A stretch of DNA of 64,000 nucleotides, taken from an uncultured Sulfitobacter sp. (GTDB taxonomy: Bacteria; Pseudomonadota; Alphaproteobacteria; Rhodobacterales; Rhodobacteraceae). The DNA is taken from the NCBI RefSeq assembly GCF_947500075.1, contig NZ_CANMQS010000003.1:62001-126000 (forward strand), read 5' to 3'. This document shows positions 8,161-15,096 of the stretch, piece after piece. Positions within the stretch are counted from its first letter, which is position 1. Each line of letters opens with the position of its first letter. The notes below the pieces were generated by a model. The model saw only the letters and a program-made list of their open reading frames with translations. It did no database searches and was not told where the DNA came from. The translations under genes were made by a program, and so were the position numbers.

Positions 8161-8681
8161 CCGCCTCGATTGATCTGATCCCCACGGTGGAGACAGACCG
8201 CCTCATCCTGCGCGCGCCCAAGCTGGACGATCTGCCTGCGGTCACCGCTTTCTTTGCCTCCGCGCAAAGCCACACGGTTGGCGGCCCGCGTGATGATCTG
8301 GGCAGTGCGATGTCGATGAACGCCACCTTCGGCCAATGGGTGCTTTACGGGTTTGGCTCATGGTTCATAGCAGAGCGGGACAGTGACGCCTATCTGGGCC
8401 GCACCGGGTTCATCATGGCGCCCGGTTGGGAAGAGCCCGAACTGGGCTGGGCCGTCACCACCGAGGCCGAAGGCAAAGGCATCGCAACCGAAGCCACGCT
8501 TGCCGCCCGCAGCTACGGCGCGCGCCATCTGGGCCTGAACGGGGTGATCAGCTACATCCGCCCGACGAACACCCGCTCGGCCGCAATGGCCAGACGTCTG
8601 GGTGCGACGCTTGAGACAACACATGACGACTGGCGCGGCGCGCCCTGCGACGTCTACCGCCACCCGAAGGAGGCCGCATGA
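8157..8681 (+). CDS. GNAT N-acetyltransferase, RimJ/RimL-like (copy 3)
   Basis: A 174-residue paralogue with IPTVETDRLILRAPKLDD, TEAEGKGIATEATLAARSYGA (acetyl-CoA site) and RPTNTRSAAMARRLGA. It closes the three-gene tandem array. Its stop overlaps the ATG of a 37-codon frame that leads into the chorismate mutase gene. A clean AAGGAGG lies just before position 8678, which would serve that next frame. Confidence 0.85.
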   Translation: MTASIDLIPTVETDRLILRAPKLDDLPAVTAFFASAQSHTVGGPRDDLGSAMSMNATFGQWVLYGFGSWFIAERDSDAYLGRTGFIMAPGWEEPELGWAVTTEAEGKGIATEATLAARSYGARHLGLNGVISYIRPTNTRSAAMARRLGATLETTHDDWRGAPCDVYRHPKEAA

Positions 8682-8791
8682 CGCGCTCACTTCCAAAAAA
8701 CCAAATGCTGCGCTGCGGCGGTGTACAGGTTGTGTACAGCCTGTGCACAGGCTGTGCCCGCCCTTCACAGACCTTTCGGAGGCCAAAATGA
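8678..8791 (+). CDS. Possible 37-codon leader/coupling frame before aroQ
   Basis: The frame starts at an ATG overlapping the GNAT stop (ATGA, preceded by AAGGAGG) and ends at a TGA overlapping the aroQ ATG (8788-8791). The predicted peptide is Cys/Arg-rich with no run of Trp, Tyr or Phe codons, so it does not look like a classical attenuation leader. The 20-bp palindrome at 8736-8755 lies inside it. Translation is plausible from the ribosome binding site; a functional peptide is unproven. Confidence 0.35.
   Translation: MTRSLPKNQMLRCGGVQVVYSLCTGCARPSQTFRRPK
8736..8755. promoter_or_regulatory. Perfect 20-bp palindrome upstream of chorismate mutase
   Basis: ACAGCCTGTGCACAGGCTGT is its own reverse complement over all 20 bases. 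Two direct copies of GTGTACAG (8721-8728 and 8732-8739) precede and touch it, so the motif TGTRCAG recurs three times in 35 bp. It sits 33 bp before the aroQ start. This looks like a dimeric repressor operator or a strong RNA hairpin controlling aroQ. Confidence 0.5.
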
Positions 8792-9084
8792 CCGATGCCG
8801 TAAAACGTGCCGCTGATGTCCTGTCAGATCACCGCGCGTCCATCGACCGCCTTGATGCGATCCTCGTCTACACGCTGGGCGAGCGGTTCAAACACACTCA
8901 GGCTGTGGGGAAACTCAAAGCCGAACACGACCTTCCCCCGTCCGATCCTTCCCGCGAAGCGGATCAGATCGCGCGGTTAGAAGATTTGGCAAACCGGGCC
9001 GATCTCGACCCCGAATTTGCCAAGAAGTTTCTCAACTTCATCATCGCTGAAGTCATTCAGCACCACAAAAAACACCAATCGTAG
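8788..9084 (+). CDS. Chorismate mutase, AroQ type
   Basis: A 98-residue all-helical protein converting chorismate to prephenate, the entry to phenylalanine and tyrosine synthesis in the cytosol. [53 protein letters not shown] covers helices H1-H2 with the conserved Arg and Lys; [21 protein letters not shown] is H3. A GGAGG at 8778-8782 precedes the ATG. The prephenate dehydratase gene lies 30 kb away at 39373. A palindrome lies just upstream. Confidence 0.92.
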   Translation: MTDAVKRAADVLSDHRASIDRLDAILVYTLGERFKHTQAVGKLKAEHDLPPSDPSREADQIARLEDLANRADLDPEFAKKFLNFIIAEVIQHHKKHQS

Positions 9085-9101
9085 GGTGGGTGAAACCCAC
9101 C
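9085..9101. repeat. Short hairpin between aroQ and rpsP
   Basis: GGTGGGT-GAA-ACCCACC is a 7-bp perfect stem with a 3-nt loop right after the aroQ stop. Without a T-run it is not a full terminator. It resembles the GTAGGGTGGG...CCCACC palindromes that are dispersed in many genomes. Confidence 0.5.
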
Positions 9102-9134
9102 TTCACACCCAACAAACCTAAAGGACTACACACC

Positions 9135-9554
9135 ATGGCTATGAAAATTCGTCTCGCCCGCGGCGGCTCCAAAAAACGCCCCTTCTACCGTATTGTTGCA
9201 GCGGACAGCCGCATGCCACGCGACGGCCGCTTCATCGAAAAACTGGGTACTTACAACCCCTTGCTGCCCAAAGACAGCGAAGAGCGGGTGAAAATGGACG
9301 TCGAAAAGGTTCAGGAATGGATCTCCAAAGGCGCGCAGCCCACAGACCGCGTGCGCCGCATGCTCGAAGCCGCAGGCGCCCTGCCCAAGACTGAACGGAA
9401 CAACCCCAACAAAGGCACACCGGGCAAGAAAGCCCAGGAGCGCGCGCAGGAAAAAGCCGACAAGGCTGCCGCCGCTGAGGAAGCTGCAAACCCCCCTGCC
9501 GAAGAGGCACCCGCAGCCGAAGAGGCCCCCGCCGAAGAAGCCGCTTCCGAGTAA
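9135..9554 (+). CDS. rpsP: 30S ribosomal protein S16
   Basis: A 139-residue protein of the small ribosomal subunit. Residues 1-80 hold the S16 fold ([26 protein letters not shown] with the conserved GTYNPL); the rest is an Ala/Glu-rich tail common in alphaproteobacteria and absent from E. coli S16. The start at 9135 follows AAAGGA; an upstream in-frame ATG at 9090 lies in the hairpin region and is unlikely. bluB follows after 19 bp. Confidence 0.97.
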   Translation: MAMKIRLARGGSKKRPFYRIVAADSRMPRDGRFIEKLGTYNPLLPKDSEERVKMDVEKVQEWISKGAQPTDRVRRMLEAAGALPKTERNNPNKGTPGKKAQERAQEKADKAAAAEEAANPPAEEAPAAEEAPAEEAASE

Positions 9555-9573
9555 GCAAAAGACAGCGCCCGGC

Positions 9574-10203
9574 ATGGATACCTTTTCTGACGACTTCCGT
9601 GCCGGGCTGCACGACCTGATGCGATGGCGCCGCGACGTGCGCCATTTTCGCACCGATCCGGTTGATCAAACCCTTCTGGATCAATGCCTTAACACCTTCA
9701 CCCTGGCCCCCTCCGTGGGCCTGTCAGAACCCTGGCGCATCATCCGGGTCACCTCTGACGCCGCGCGGGCGCAGGCGATCGAGAATTTCAAATCCGCCAA
9801 TGCCAAAGCCCTTGAAGGCTATGATGGCGACAAGGCCGCACTTTATGCCAGCTTGAAGCTTTCGGGCATGCAGGAGGCGCCGGAGCATCTGGCGATCTAC
9901 TGCGATGACAGCACCGACAAAGGCGCAGGCCTTGGGGCCGGCTCCATGCCCGAAATGCGCCGCTACTCCGTGGTCGGGGCCATCACGCTGATGTGGCTCA
10001 CCGCGCGGGCGCAGGGTCTGGGGGTTGGCTGGGTCTCCGTGCTTGACCCTTTGCGTCTCAACGCTGATCTTGCGATACCAAAGGGGTGGACGCTGGTGGC
10101 GTACCTTTGTCTGGGGTGGCCGCGCGCGCACACCCTGACCCCTGAACTTGAAACCAAAGGCTGGGAGGCCCGCGCCCCCGCCCTGCACATAGAGACCCGC
10201 TGA
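9574..10203 (+). CDS. bluB: 5,6-dimethylbenzimidazole synthase BluB
   Basis: A 209-residue flavin-destructase that breaks down FMN to 5,6-dimethylbenzimidazole, the lower ligand of cobalamin. The nitroreductase fold is clear, and the BluB-specific features are present: RWRRDVRHFRTDPVD, LAPSVGLSEPWR and the lid region ending in GAGLGAGSMPEMRRYSVVGAI. It sits inside the ribosomal operon, not with other cob genes, and no B12 riboswitch is visible nearby. The next small gene starts on its stop codon (TGATG). Confidence 0.93.
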   Translation: MDTFSDDFRAGLHDLMRWRRDVRHFRTDPVDQTLLDQCLNTFTLAPSVGLSEPWRIIRVTSDAARAQAIENFKSANAKALEGYDGDKAALYASLKLSGMQEAPEHLAIYCDDSTDKGAGLGAGSMPEMRRYSVVGAITLMWLTARAQGLGVGWVSVLDPLRLNADLAIPKGWTLVAYLCLGWPRAHTLTPELETKGWEARAPALHIETR

Positions 10204-10352
10204 TGCTGCGCCTGATCATAGCCTTGCTTATCTTTTCCGTCGGCTTCGGCACAGGCATCTGGTACGACCGCCAACAAATGCAGATCGAATGCGCCAACGG
10301 CGAAGGCGAATGGCGCGTCACGATTTGCCTCAATTCCGAGTTGGCGCAATGA
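10203..10352 (+). CDS. 49-residue single-span membrane protein, first of a tandem pair
   Basis: Codons 1-49 give a signal-anchor-like helix (MLRLIIALLIFSVGFGTGIWY) followed by a charged stretch with two cysteines (Cys30 and Cys42). The start overlaps the bluB stop by one base (TGATG). The following gene encodes a diverged copy: G[IW]xYxxxQMQxxC...W...TIC.N. Two conserved Cys placed after the membrane helix suggest a periplasmic disulfide. I do not recognise a family. Confidence 0.6.
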   Translation: MLRLIIALLIFSVGFGTGIWYDRQQMQIECANGEGEWRVTICLNSELAQ

Positions 10353-10365
10353 CGGGGGCTGTCTG

Positions 10366-10512
10366 ATGTTTCTCATTCTGCGTGTTTCGGTGTTGGTGGG
10401 CTTCGGTTTTTATCTTGGGATCAGCTATAAGGACGGGCAGATGCAGCGCGTATGTGATGCCATGTCGGGCGATTGGAACGGCACCATTTGCGCCAATGCG
10501 GAGGGATCCTGA
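10366..10512 (+). CDS. 48-residue single-span membrane protein, second of a tandem pair
   Basis: [21 protein letters not shown] forms the membrane helix, then [21 protein letters not shown] with two Cys (30 and 42) at the same positions as in the upstream paralogue. It starts 13 bp after that gene and its stop overlaps the rimM start by one base (TGATG), so it is embedded in the rimM-trmD operon. Conservation of the QMQ, W and TIC positions between the copies is evidence that both are real genes. Confidence 0.6.
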   Translation: MFLILRVSVLVGFGFYLGISYKDGQMQRVCDAMSGDWNGTICANAEGS

Positions 10513-11033
10513 TGAGCGATATGGTCTGTGTGGGCGCAATTGCCGGCGCCTACGGTGTGCGCGGTGAGGTGCGGGTCAAAAGCTACTGCGCCGCACCCGA
10601 AGACGTGGCCACCTACGGCCCGCTGCGCCGCGAAGACGGCACGCAAGCCTTCACGCTGGCCCTGCTGCATCCCATCAAGAACGGCTTTGCCGCCCGCATC
10701 GCGGAGGTCGCAACCAAGGAAGAGGCCGATGCCCTCAAAGGCACCGCCCTTTATGCCCACCGCGACCAGCTGCCTGCGCTGCCGGATGATGAATTCTACC
10801 ACGCGGATCTGATCGGGCTTGCAGTGCATGACACGGGCGGCACCCTGTTGGGCCGTGTCAAATCCGTGCAGAACCATGGTGCGGACGACCTGCTGGAACT
10901 CCAGCTTGCAGGCAGTTCGGACACCACCTTCCTGCCCTTCACCAAAGCCGCGGTGCCGACGGTTGATCTGGCCTCCGGCCGCATTGTCGCGGATCCGCCG
11001 CTGGGCGTTTTGCCCGAAGCAGAGCAGGACTGA
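10512..11033 (+). CDS. rimM: Ribosome maturation factor RimM
   Basis: A 173-residue 30S assembly factor acting on the 16S rRNA 3' domain and S19. The N-terminal beta-barrel begins [21 protein letters not shown], and the C-terminal PRC-barrel contains [35 protein letters not shown] (about 92-126). Start chosen at the TGATG junction. It is followed by a sulfotransferase-like gene rather than directly by trmD. Confidence 0.96.
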   Translation: MSDMVCVGAIAGAYGVRGEVRVKSYCAAPEDVATYGPLRREDGTQAFTLALLHPIKNGFAARIAEVATKEEADALKGTALYAHRDQLPALPDDEFYHADLIGLAVHDTGGTLLGRVKSVQNHGADDLLELQLAGSSDTTFLPFTKAAVPTVDLASGRIVADPPLGVLPEAEQD

Positions 11034-11821
11034 TGCCGCGCCGCATCATCATCCATGGCGGCTTTCACAAAACCGGCACCTCCACCGTTCAAAGCACCCT
11101 TCGGGACAACCGCGTGGCGATGAAAACCCAGATTGCCCTGCGCCTGCGCTGGCATCTCAAGGATCTGATTGCCGCAGCCCATGCCTATTCCAACGCCCGC
11201 GACGCAAACGCGCTGGAAGCCGTGCAGGCGCAGTTCGACACGCTCATGACCGACCTTCCCGGCATGCCGCGCCGCACCCTTATCCTGTCTGCACCGGAGC
11301 TTGCTGGCCATATGCCCGGACGTCCCGGACTGATGGATTACGCGGCCGCGCCGGAGCTTTTCTATGTCTATTGGGAGCTTGCCAAGAAGCACTATCCCGC
11401 CGCAGACATTCAATTTTTCCTGACCACCCGCGCGCCCGAGGCCTGGTTGGCGTCGGTCTATGCGCAACATTTGGCCGCCTCTGACCTGACGCTGGAGTAC
11501 AGCGCCTATGCCGCGCAATACGCCGCCAGCGCAGACCTTGCCGGGATGGTGACAGAGATTGCCAGCCGGGTGCCCGCGCCCGTCCATCATGCAGCCCTTG
11601 AGGCCTGTGCCGATCTGCCGCTTGGCCCCGCGGGTCCGCTGCTGGATCTGTGCAAACTGCCTGACGCGATGCGCAAGGGGCTCCACCCCGCCGCGCCACC
11701 GCCGCCTGCGGAGGATCCCGCGCTGTTGCACGCCCTGCTCGATGCGAACCGCACATACGCGGATCCGAAAGCCCGGCAAGCGGCCAAAGAGGCGCTCCGC
11801 CGGACAGCGGGCACGCCATGA
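11033..11821 (+). CDS. Sulfotransferase-like P-loop protein
   Basis: A 262-residue protein. The N-terminal IIIHGGFHKTGTSTVQ (residues 5-19) is the 5'-phosphosulfate-binding loop of PAPS sulfotransferases, in which Lys13 and Thr14 would contact the phosphosulfate. The 3'-phosphate site is less clear; RAPEAWLASVYAQH (about 143-156) fits the RxPxxxxxS pattern. It overlaps rimM by 1 nt and trmD by 4 nt, so it is expressed with them. It could modify a surface glycan or lipid, or be a nucleotide-binding relative with no sulfotransferase activity. Confidence 0.7.
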   Translation: MPRRIIIHGGFHKTGTSTVQSTLRDNRVAMKTQIALRLRWHLKDLIAAAHAYSNARDANALEAVQAQFDTLMTDLPGMPRRTLILSAPELAGHMPGRPGLMDYAAAPELFYVYWELAKKHYPAADIQFFLTTRAPEAWLASVYAQHLAASDLTLEYSAYAAQYAASADLAGMVTEIASRVPAPVHHAALEACADLPLGPAGPLLDLCKLPDAMRKGLHPAAPPPPAEDPALLHALLDANRTYADPKARQAAKEALRRTAGTP

Positions 11822-12606
11822 AACCCACCCGCTCCCACGGCAGGCAGGCCATCCGCCCCACGCTGCAACCGCGCGCGCTGATGGACGATCCGCCGGAGTA
11901 TGTCGACGTCTGGCAGGCGCGGATCGTGACGCTGTTTCCCGACCTCTTTCCCGGCGCGCTGGGGGCCAGCCTGACTGGCAAGGCCTTGCAAGACGGGAAG
12001 TGGCAGGTGCACACCCATGATCTGCGGGAATACGGGATCGGCAAACACCGCAACGTGGACGACACCCCTGCAGGCGGGGGCGCTGGCATGGTGCTGCGCG
12101 CCGATGTGGTTGGCCCCGCGATAGAAGCCGCGCAGGCGCATGCACGCGGGCAATGGCCGATCCTCTACATGTCGCCACGCGGACGGCGGTTTGATCAGGC
12201 GATGGCCCGCGATCTGGCGCGCTGCGACGGGGTGACGGTGCTGTGTGGACGGTTCGAGGGCGTGGATGAACGCGCGATTGAACACTACGGCATGACAGAG
12301 GTGTCACTGGGTGACTTCGTGATGACGGGCGGCGAATTGGCCGCGCAGGCGATGATCGACGCCACTGTGCGCCTGCTGCCAGGTGTGCTGGGCAATGCCG
12401 AAAGCACCGTTGAGGAAAGCCATGCGGCGGGGCTGCTGGAGCATCCGCAATATACCCGACCCGCCGAATGGCAAGGCCGCGAAATCCCCCCAGTGCTGAT
12501 GTCCGGCCACCACGGCGAGATTGAGAAATGGCGGCGCGCGCAATCCGAGGCACTGACGCAGGAACGGCGGCCGGATTTGTGGGAGCGCCTCCAGGACACC
12601 GACTGA
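11818..12606 (+). CDS. trmD: tRNA (guanine-37-N1)-methyltransferase TrmD
   Basis: A 262-residue SPOUT methyltransferase that makes m1G37 and prevents +1 frameshifting. The deep trefoil knot that binds SAM is in LYMSPRGRRF, VLCGRFEGVDERAIEHY and SLGDFVMTGGELAAQAMIDA. The coupled ATG (ATGA with the previous gene) gives about 32 residues before ARIVTLFPDLFPG, where E. coli TrmD begins; an internal ATG at 11881 would remove 21 of them. The end is followed by a conserved 3' element. Confidence 0.95.
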   Translation: MKPTRSHGRQAIRPTLQPRALMDDPPEYVDVWQARIVTLFPDLFPGALGASLTGKALQDGKWQVHTHDLREYGIGKHRNVDDTPAGGGAGMVLRADVVGPAIEAAQAHARGQWPILYMSPRGRRFDQAMARDLARCDGVTVLCGRFEGVDERAIEHYGMTEVSLGDFVMTGGELAAQAMIDATVRLLPGVLGNAESTVEESHAAGLLEHPQYTRPAEWQGREIPPVLMSGHHGEIEKWRRAQSEALTQERRPDLWERLQDTD

Positions 12607-12610
12607 CCCC

Positions 12611-12659
12611 CTTCCAAATGGTTCAAAAAACCTCAGGGGTCCGGGGGGCGAGCCCCCCG
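12611..12659 (+). terminator. 3' element after trmD: conserved box plus GC hairpin
   Basis: The box CTTCCAAATGGTTCAAAAAA begins 4 bases after the trmD stop, and CGGGGGGC-GA-GCCCCCCG (12642-12659) forms a very stable stem. The same box, followed by a different GC stem, occurs after ybaB at 47772. The stem lacks a downstream T-run, so termination may be factor-dependent, or the element may protect the 3' end. Confidence 0.55.
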
Positions 12660-12707
12660 AGATTCCGCCCCCTCCACCAGACACAACCGCCAGCTGAAGC
12701 AACCCGA

Positions 12708-12729
12708 GCGTCGGGCCTGAACCCGACGC
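12708..12729. terminator. Hairpin between convergent trmD and ydcH
   Basis: GCGTCGGG-CCTGAA-CCCGACGC is a perfect 8-bp stem with a 6-nt loop, followed on the plus strand by ATTTGC. It lies in the gap between two convergent genes and could serve both directions. Confidence 0.5.
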
Positions 12730-12735
12730 ATTTGC

Positions 12736-12987
12736 TCAGACACTTTCAGCATGTGCCTTGATATAGGCGTAGATCTCATCCTTCAGCGCCATACGTTCCC
12801 GGCGCATCTGGGTCATATGCGTGTCTGACGTCGGCTCGACGTCTGTTTCTGCCCGGTGCACATCGCGGTTCAGGGTGTGGTAGCGGTCCGCCAGATTGGC
12901 GAAATGCTGATCCGTCTGGCGTAGCTGCGCCATCTGGTCTGCCATCTCCGGGAACTCTTCGGCCAGTTCATGAGGGGTGTGTGACAT
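12736..12987 (-). CDS. YdcH/DUF465 family protein
   Basis: An 83-residue helical protein. HELAEEFPEMADQMAQLRQTDQHFANLADRYHTLNRDVHRAE followed by RRERMALKDEIYAYI matches the small YdcH-type coiled-coil family. Its role is unknown. It is on the opposite strand to the translation block and lies just downstream of ppk2, with 39 bp between them, so the two may be cotranscribed. Confidence 0.88.
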   Translation of the reverse strand: MSHTPHELAEEFPEMADQMAQLRQTDQHFANLADRYHTLNRDVHRAETDVEPTSDTHMTQMRRERMALKDEIYAYIKAHAESV

Positions 12988-13026
12988 TGTGGGTAACTCC
13001 TTGTTGTTGTGTGGGGCTCTCGTGGA

Positions 13027-13911
13027 TCACTGCTTGGGATGCAGAGATGACGCGAGGATATGATCGGTTTGTTGCAGAACCGCCTGTGCCTGATGGTAGA
13101 TCAGCGGGTCGGGCGGTGTGGCGACCTCGGGGTCCTTGCCGGGGTAGTCCAATTGGGACAGGAAGTGCCGCATGCACGTCAGCCGCGCGCGTTTCTTGTC
13201 GTTGGAGCGGATCACCGTCCAGGGCGCATCGGCGGTGTCGGTATAGAAAAACATCGCTTCCTTGGCTTCGGTGTAGTCCTCCCATTTATCCAGGCTGGCG
13301 CGGTCGATCGGGGACAGCTTCCAGCGCTTCAACGGGTCAGTCTCGCGGGAGGCAAAGCGTTTCTTCTGCTCATCCTGCGTGACGGAGAACCAGTATTTGA
13401 ACAGCTTGATGCCCGACCGGGTCAGCATCCGCTCGAACTCCGGCGTCTGGCGCATGAATTCGAGGTATTCGGCAGGGGCGCAGAAGTTCATCACCCGTTC
13501 GACACCTGCCCGATTGTACCAGGAACGGTCATACAGAACCATTTCACCCGCCGTGGGCAGATGTTTGATATAGCGTTGAAAGAACCATTGGCCGCGCTCT
13601 TCGTCCGTGGGCTTGTTCAGCGCCACCACCCGTGCGGCGCGGGGGTTGAGGTGTTCGGTGAACCGCTTGATCGTGCCGCCCTTGCCCGCTGCATCCCGGC
13701 CTTCGAACAGCAGCACGTATTTCTGACCTGTCTCCTGCACCCAGTGCTGCACTTTCAGCAATTCCACCTGAAGGGCAGATTTCTCTGCCTCATATGTCTT
13801 GGTGTCGAGCTTTGTCTTGTAGGGATAGGTCCCTTTTTCAAACCCGGTGACCTCTTTCACTTTCTCTTCGATTTCAGGTGCGCTTTCGGACACATCGGGT
13901 TTTTTGAGCAT
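13027..13911 (-). CDS. ppk2: Polyphosphate kinase 2
   Basis: A 294-residue single-domain PPK2 that transfers phosphate between polyphosphate and nucleoside di- or triphosphates. It has the P-loop FEGRDAAGKGG (about 69-79), the NKPTDEERGQWFFQRY lid-adjacent segment and the Walker B-like LYDRSWYNRAGVERVM. I chose the ATG at 13911 because AGAGG lies 7-8 bases before it; an in-frame ATG at 13929 is an alternative. Length and domain count fit class I. Confidence 0.93.
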   Translation of the reverse strand: MLKKPDVSESAPEIEEKVKEVTGFEKGTYPYKTKLDTKTYEAEKSALQVELLKVQHWVQETGQKYVLLFEGRDAAGKGGTIKRFTEHLNPRAARVVALNKPTDEERGQWFFQRYIKHLPTAGEMVLYDRSWYNRAGVERVMNFCAPAEYLEFMRQTPEFERMLTRSGIKLFKYWFSVTQDEQKKRFASRETDPLKRWKLSPIDRASLDKWEDYTEAKEAMFFYTDTADAPWTVIRSNDKKRARLTCMRHFLSQLDYPGKDPEVATPPDPLIYHQAQAVLQQTDHILASSLHPKQ

Positions 13912-14017
13912 CAGTAGCCTCTTTTCCATTTGGGATGATTTTGAGCGCTTCAACACTACACCAGCGGCAGCTTGTCGCACTTTGATTTGAATCAATTTTG
14001 CGCAGGGATGACGGAGC

Positions 14018-14046
14018 TTGATCCCCGCAGCAATCCTGCCTATACC
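14018..14046 (+). promoter_or_regulatory. Candidate sigma-70 promoter for rplS-rpmE
   Basis: TTGATC at 14018-14023 and TATACC at 14041-14046 are separated by 17 bp. Transcription would begin near 14053 and leave a leader of about 170 nt. No other promoter-like pair is closer to rplS. Confidence 0.45.
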
Positions 14047-14079
14047 CCGCCCATCCGGAATCGCTTTGTCGCGGCTCCG

Positions 14080-14105
14080 GTGCTTTGCGTTTTTCGCAAA
14101 GGCAC
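14080..14105 (+). promoter_or_regulatory. Hairpin in the long rplS leader
   Basis: GTGCTTTGCG (14080-14089) pairs with CGCAAAGGCAC (14095-14105) around a T5 loop, with one bulged G. A second small stem, CGTGG-CATA-CCACG, lies at about 14188-14201. The roughly 170-nt untranslated leader could carry feedback control of L19, but no known leader family is recognised. Confidence 0.4.
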
Positions 14106-14222
14106 AAGGAATGACGATGCACCCTCCGGTGGGCCACTGCGGTGAAGCCCGACATACAGACCGAAGCTCTGATCGCGTAAACAACTTCGTGGCATACCAC
14201 GAGCATCATAGGAGTAAGGTCA

Positions 14223-14597
14223 ATGGACCTGATCGCAGAACTAGAGGCGGAACAGATCGCCGAACTGGGCAAGGAAATCCCTGATTTCCGCGCCGGCGAC
14301 ACCATCCGCGTAGGCTTTCGCGTGACCGAAGGCACCCGCACCCGTGTGCAGAATTACGAAGGCGTGTGCATCGCGCGCAACAATGGCCATGGCATTGCCG
14401 GGTCATTCACCGTGCGCAAAATCAGCTTTGGTGAAGGTGTGGAACGTGTGTTCCCGCTGCATTCCACCAACATCGACAGCATCACCGTGGTCCGCCGCGG
14501 TCGCGTGCGTCGTGCCAAGCTGTACTATCTGCGCGCCCGCCGCGGCAAGTCCGCGCGGATCGCAGAGAACGCCAACTACAAGCCCAAAAAAGCCTAA
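14223..14597 (+). CDS. rplS: 50S ribosomal protein L19
   Basis: A 124-residue large-subunit protein located at the subunit interface. [35 protein letters not shown] and [24 protein letters not shown] are diagnostic. AGGAGTAAGG sits 5 bases before the ATG. In many bacteria rplS follows trmD directly; here convergent ydcH and ppk2 separate them by 1.6 kb, so rplS has its own promoter. rpmE follows after 12 bp. Confidence 0.98.
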   Translation: MDLIAELEAEQIAELGKEIPDFRAGDTIRVGFRVTEGTRTRVQNYEGVCIARNNGHGIAGSFTVRKISFGEGVERVFPLHSTNIDSITVVRRGRVRRAKLYYLRARRGKSARIAENANYKPKKA

Positions 14598-14609
14598 AGG
14601 AGCGGTGCG

Positions 14610-14831
14610 ATGAAAGCCGAGACACATCCCGAATATCACACCATCAACGTCAAGATGACCGACGGCACCATGGTGGAAATGAAATCAACCTGGGGCAAGG
14701 AAGGCGACACACTGGCGCTGGACATTGATCCTACCGTGCACCCTGCATGGACCGGCGGCAGTTCCCGCCTGATGGACACCGGTGGCCGCGTGTCCAAGTT
14801 CAAGAACAAGTACGCAGGTCTGGGTTTCTAA
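14610..14831 (+). CDS. rpmE: 50S ribosomal protein L31
   Basis: A 73-residue protein with [39 protein letters not shown] and [13 protein letters not shown]. The zinc-binding CxxC pairs of the L31 C+ form are absent, so this is the zinc-independent type seen in many alphaproteobacteria. It is preceded by AAAGGAG and followed by an intrinsic terminator that ends the rplS operon. Confidence 0.97.
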   Translation: MKAETHPEYHTINVKMTDGTMVEMKSTWGKEGDTLALDIDPTVHPAWTGGSSRLMDTGGRVSKFKNKYAGLGF

Positions 14832-14858
14832 ACCCTCCCTCCGTCACAGAATCACATG

Positions 14859-14888
14859 GAAAAGCGCCTCGGTTCCGGGGCGCTTTTT
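14859..14888 (+). terminator. Rho-independent terminator of rplS-rpmE
   Basis: AAAGCGCC (14861-14868) pairs with GGCGCTTT (14879-14886) around a 10-nt loop, and the 3' arm runs into a T5 tract. The 208 bp that follow (14889-15096) hold the promoter region of the sorted surface protein and no gene. Confidence 0.85.
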
Positions 14889-15096
14889 GTGTTGGTCAGG
14901 GGCTGCTTTGGTGCAAGGTGTCCGCCATTGTTGCAAATCTCGCGCCAATTCACCGGCATGTCCGCAGCCCGTATCCAAGCGCGCATCAAAGGTCAGATAT
15001 TAGCTGAAGCACCGCCTTGTTTGGCACACACAGGAATGTGACAGTGCCCCAAGTTATTGTAAAATATGTGTTTCGTTTGATTGACCGGGGACAACT

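Noticed and set aside
10796-12553. A 585-codon minus-strand frame opposite rimM, the sulfotransferase gene and trmD
   Set aside because: The plus-strand genes are recognised families with coupled starts; the antisense frame is Arg/Pro-rich and domain-free.
14018-14284. An 88-codon frame overlapping the rplS start
   Set aside because: It covers the promoter and leader of rplS and has no protein-like pattern or ribosome site.
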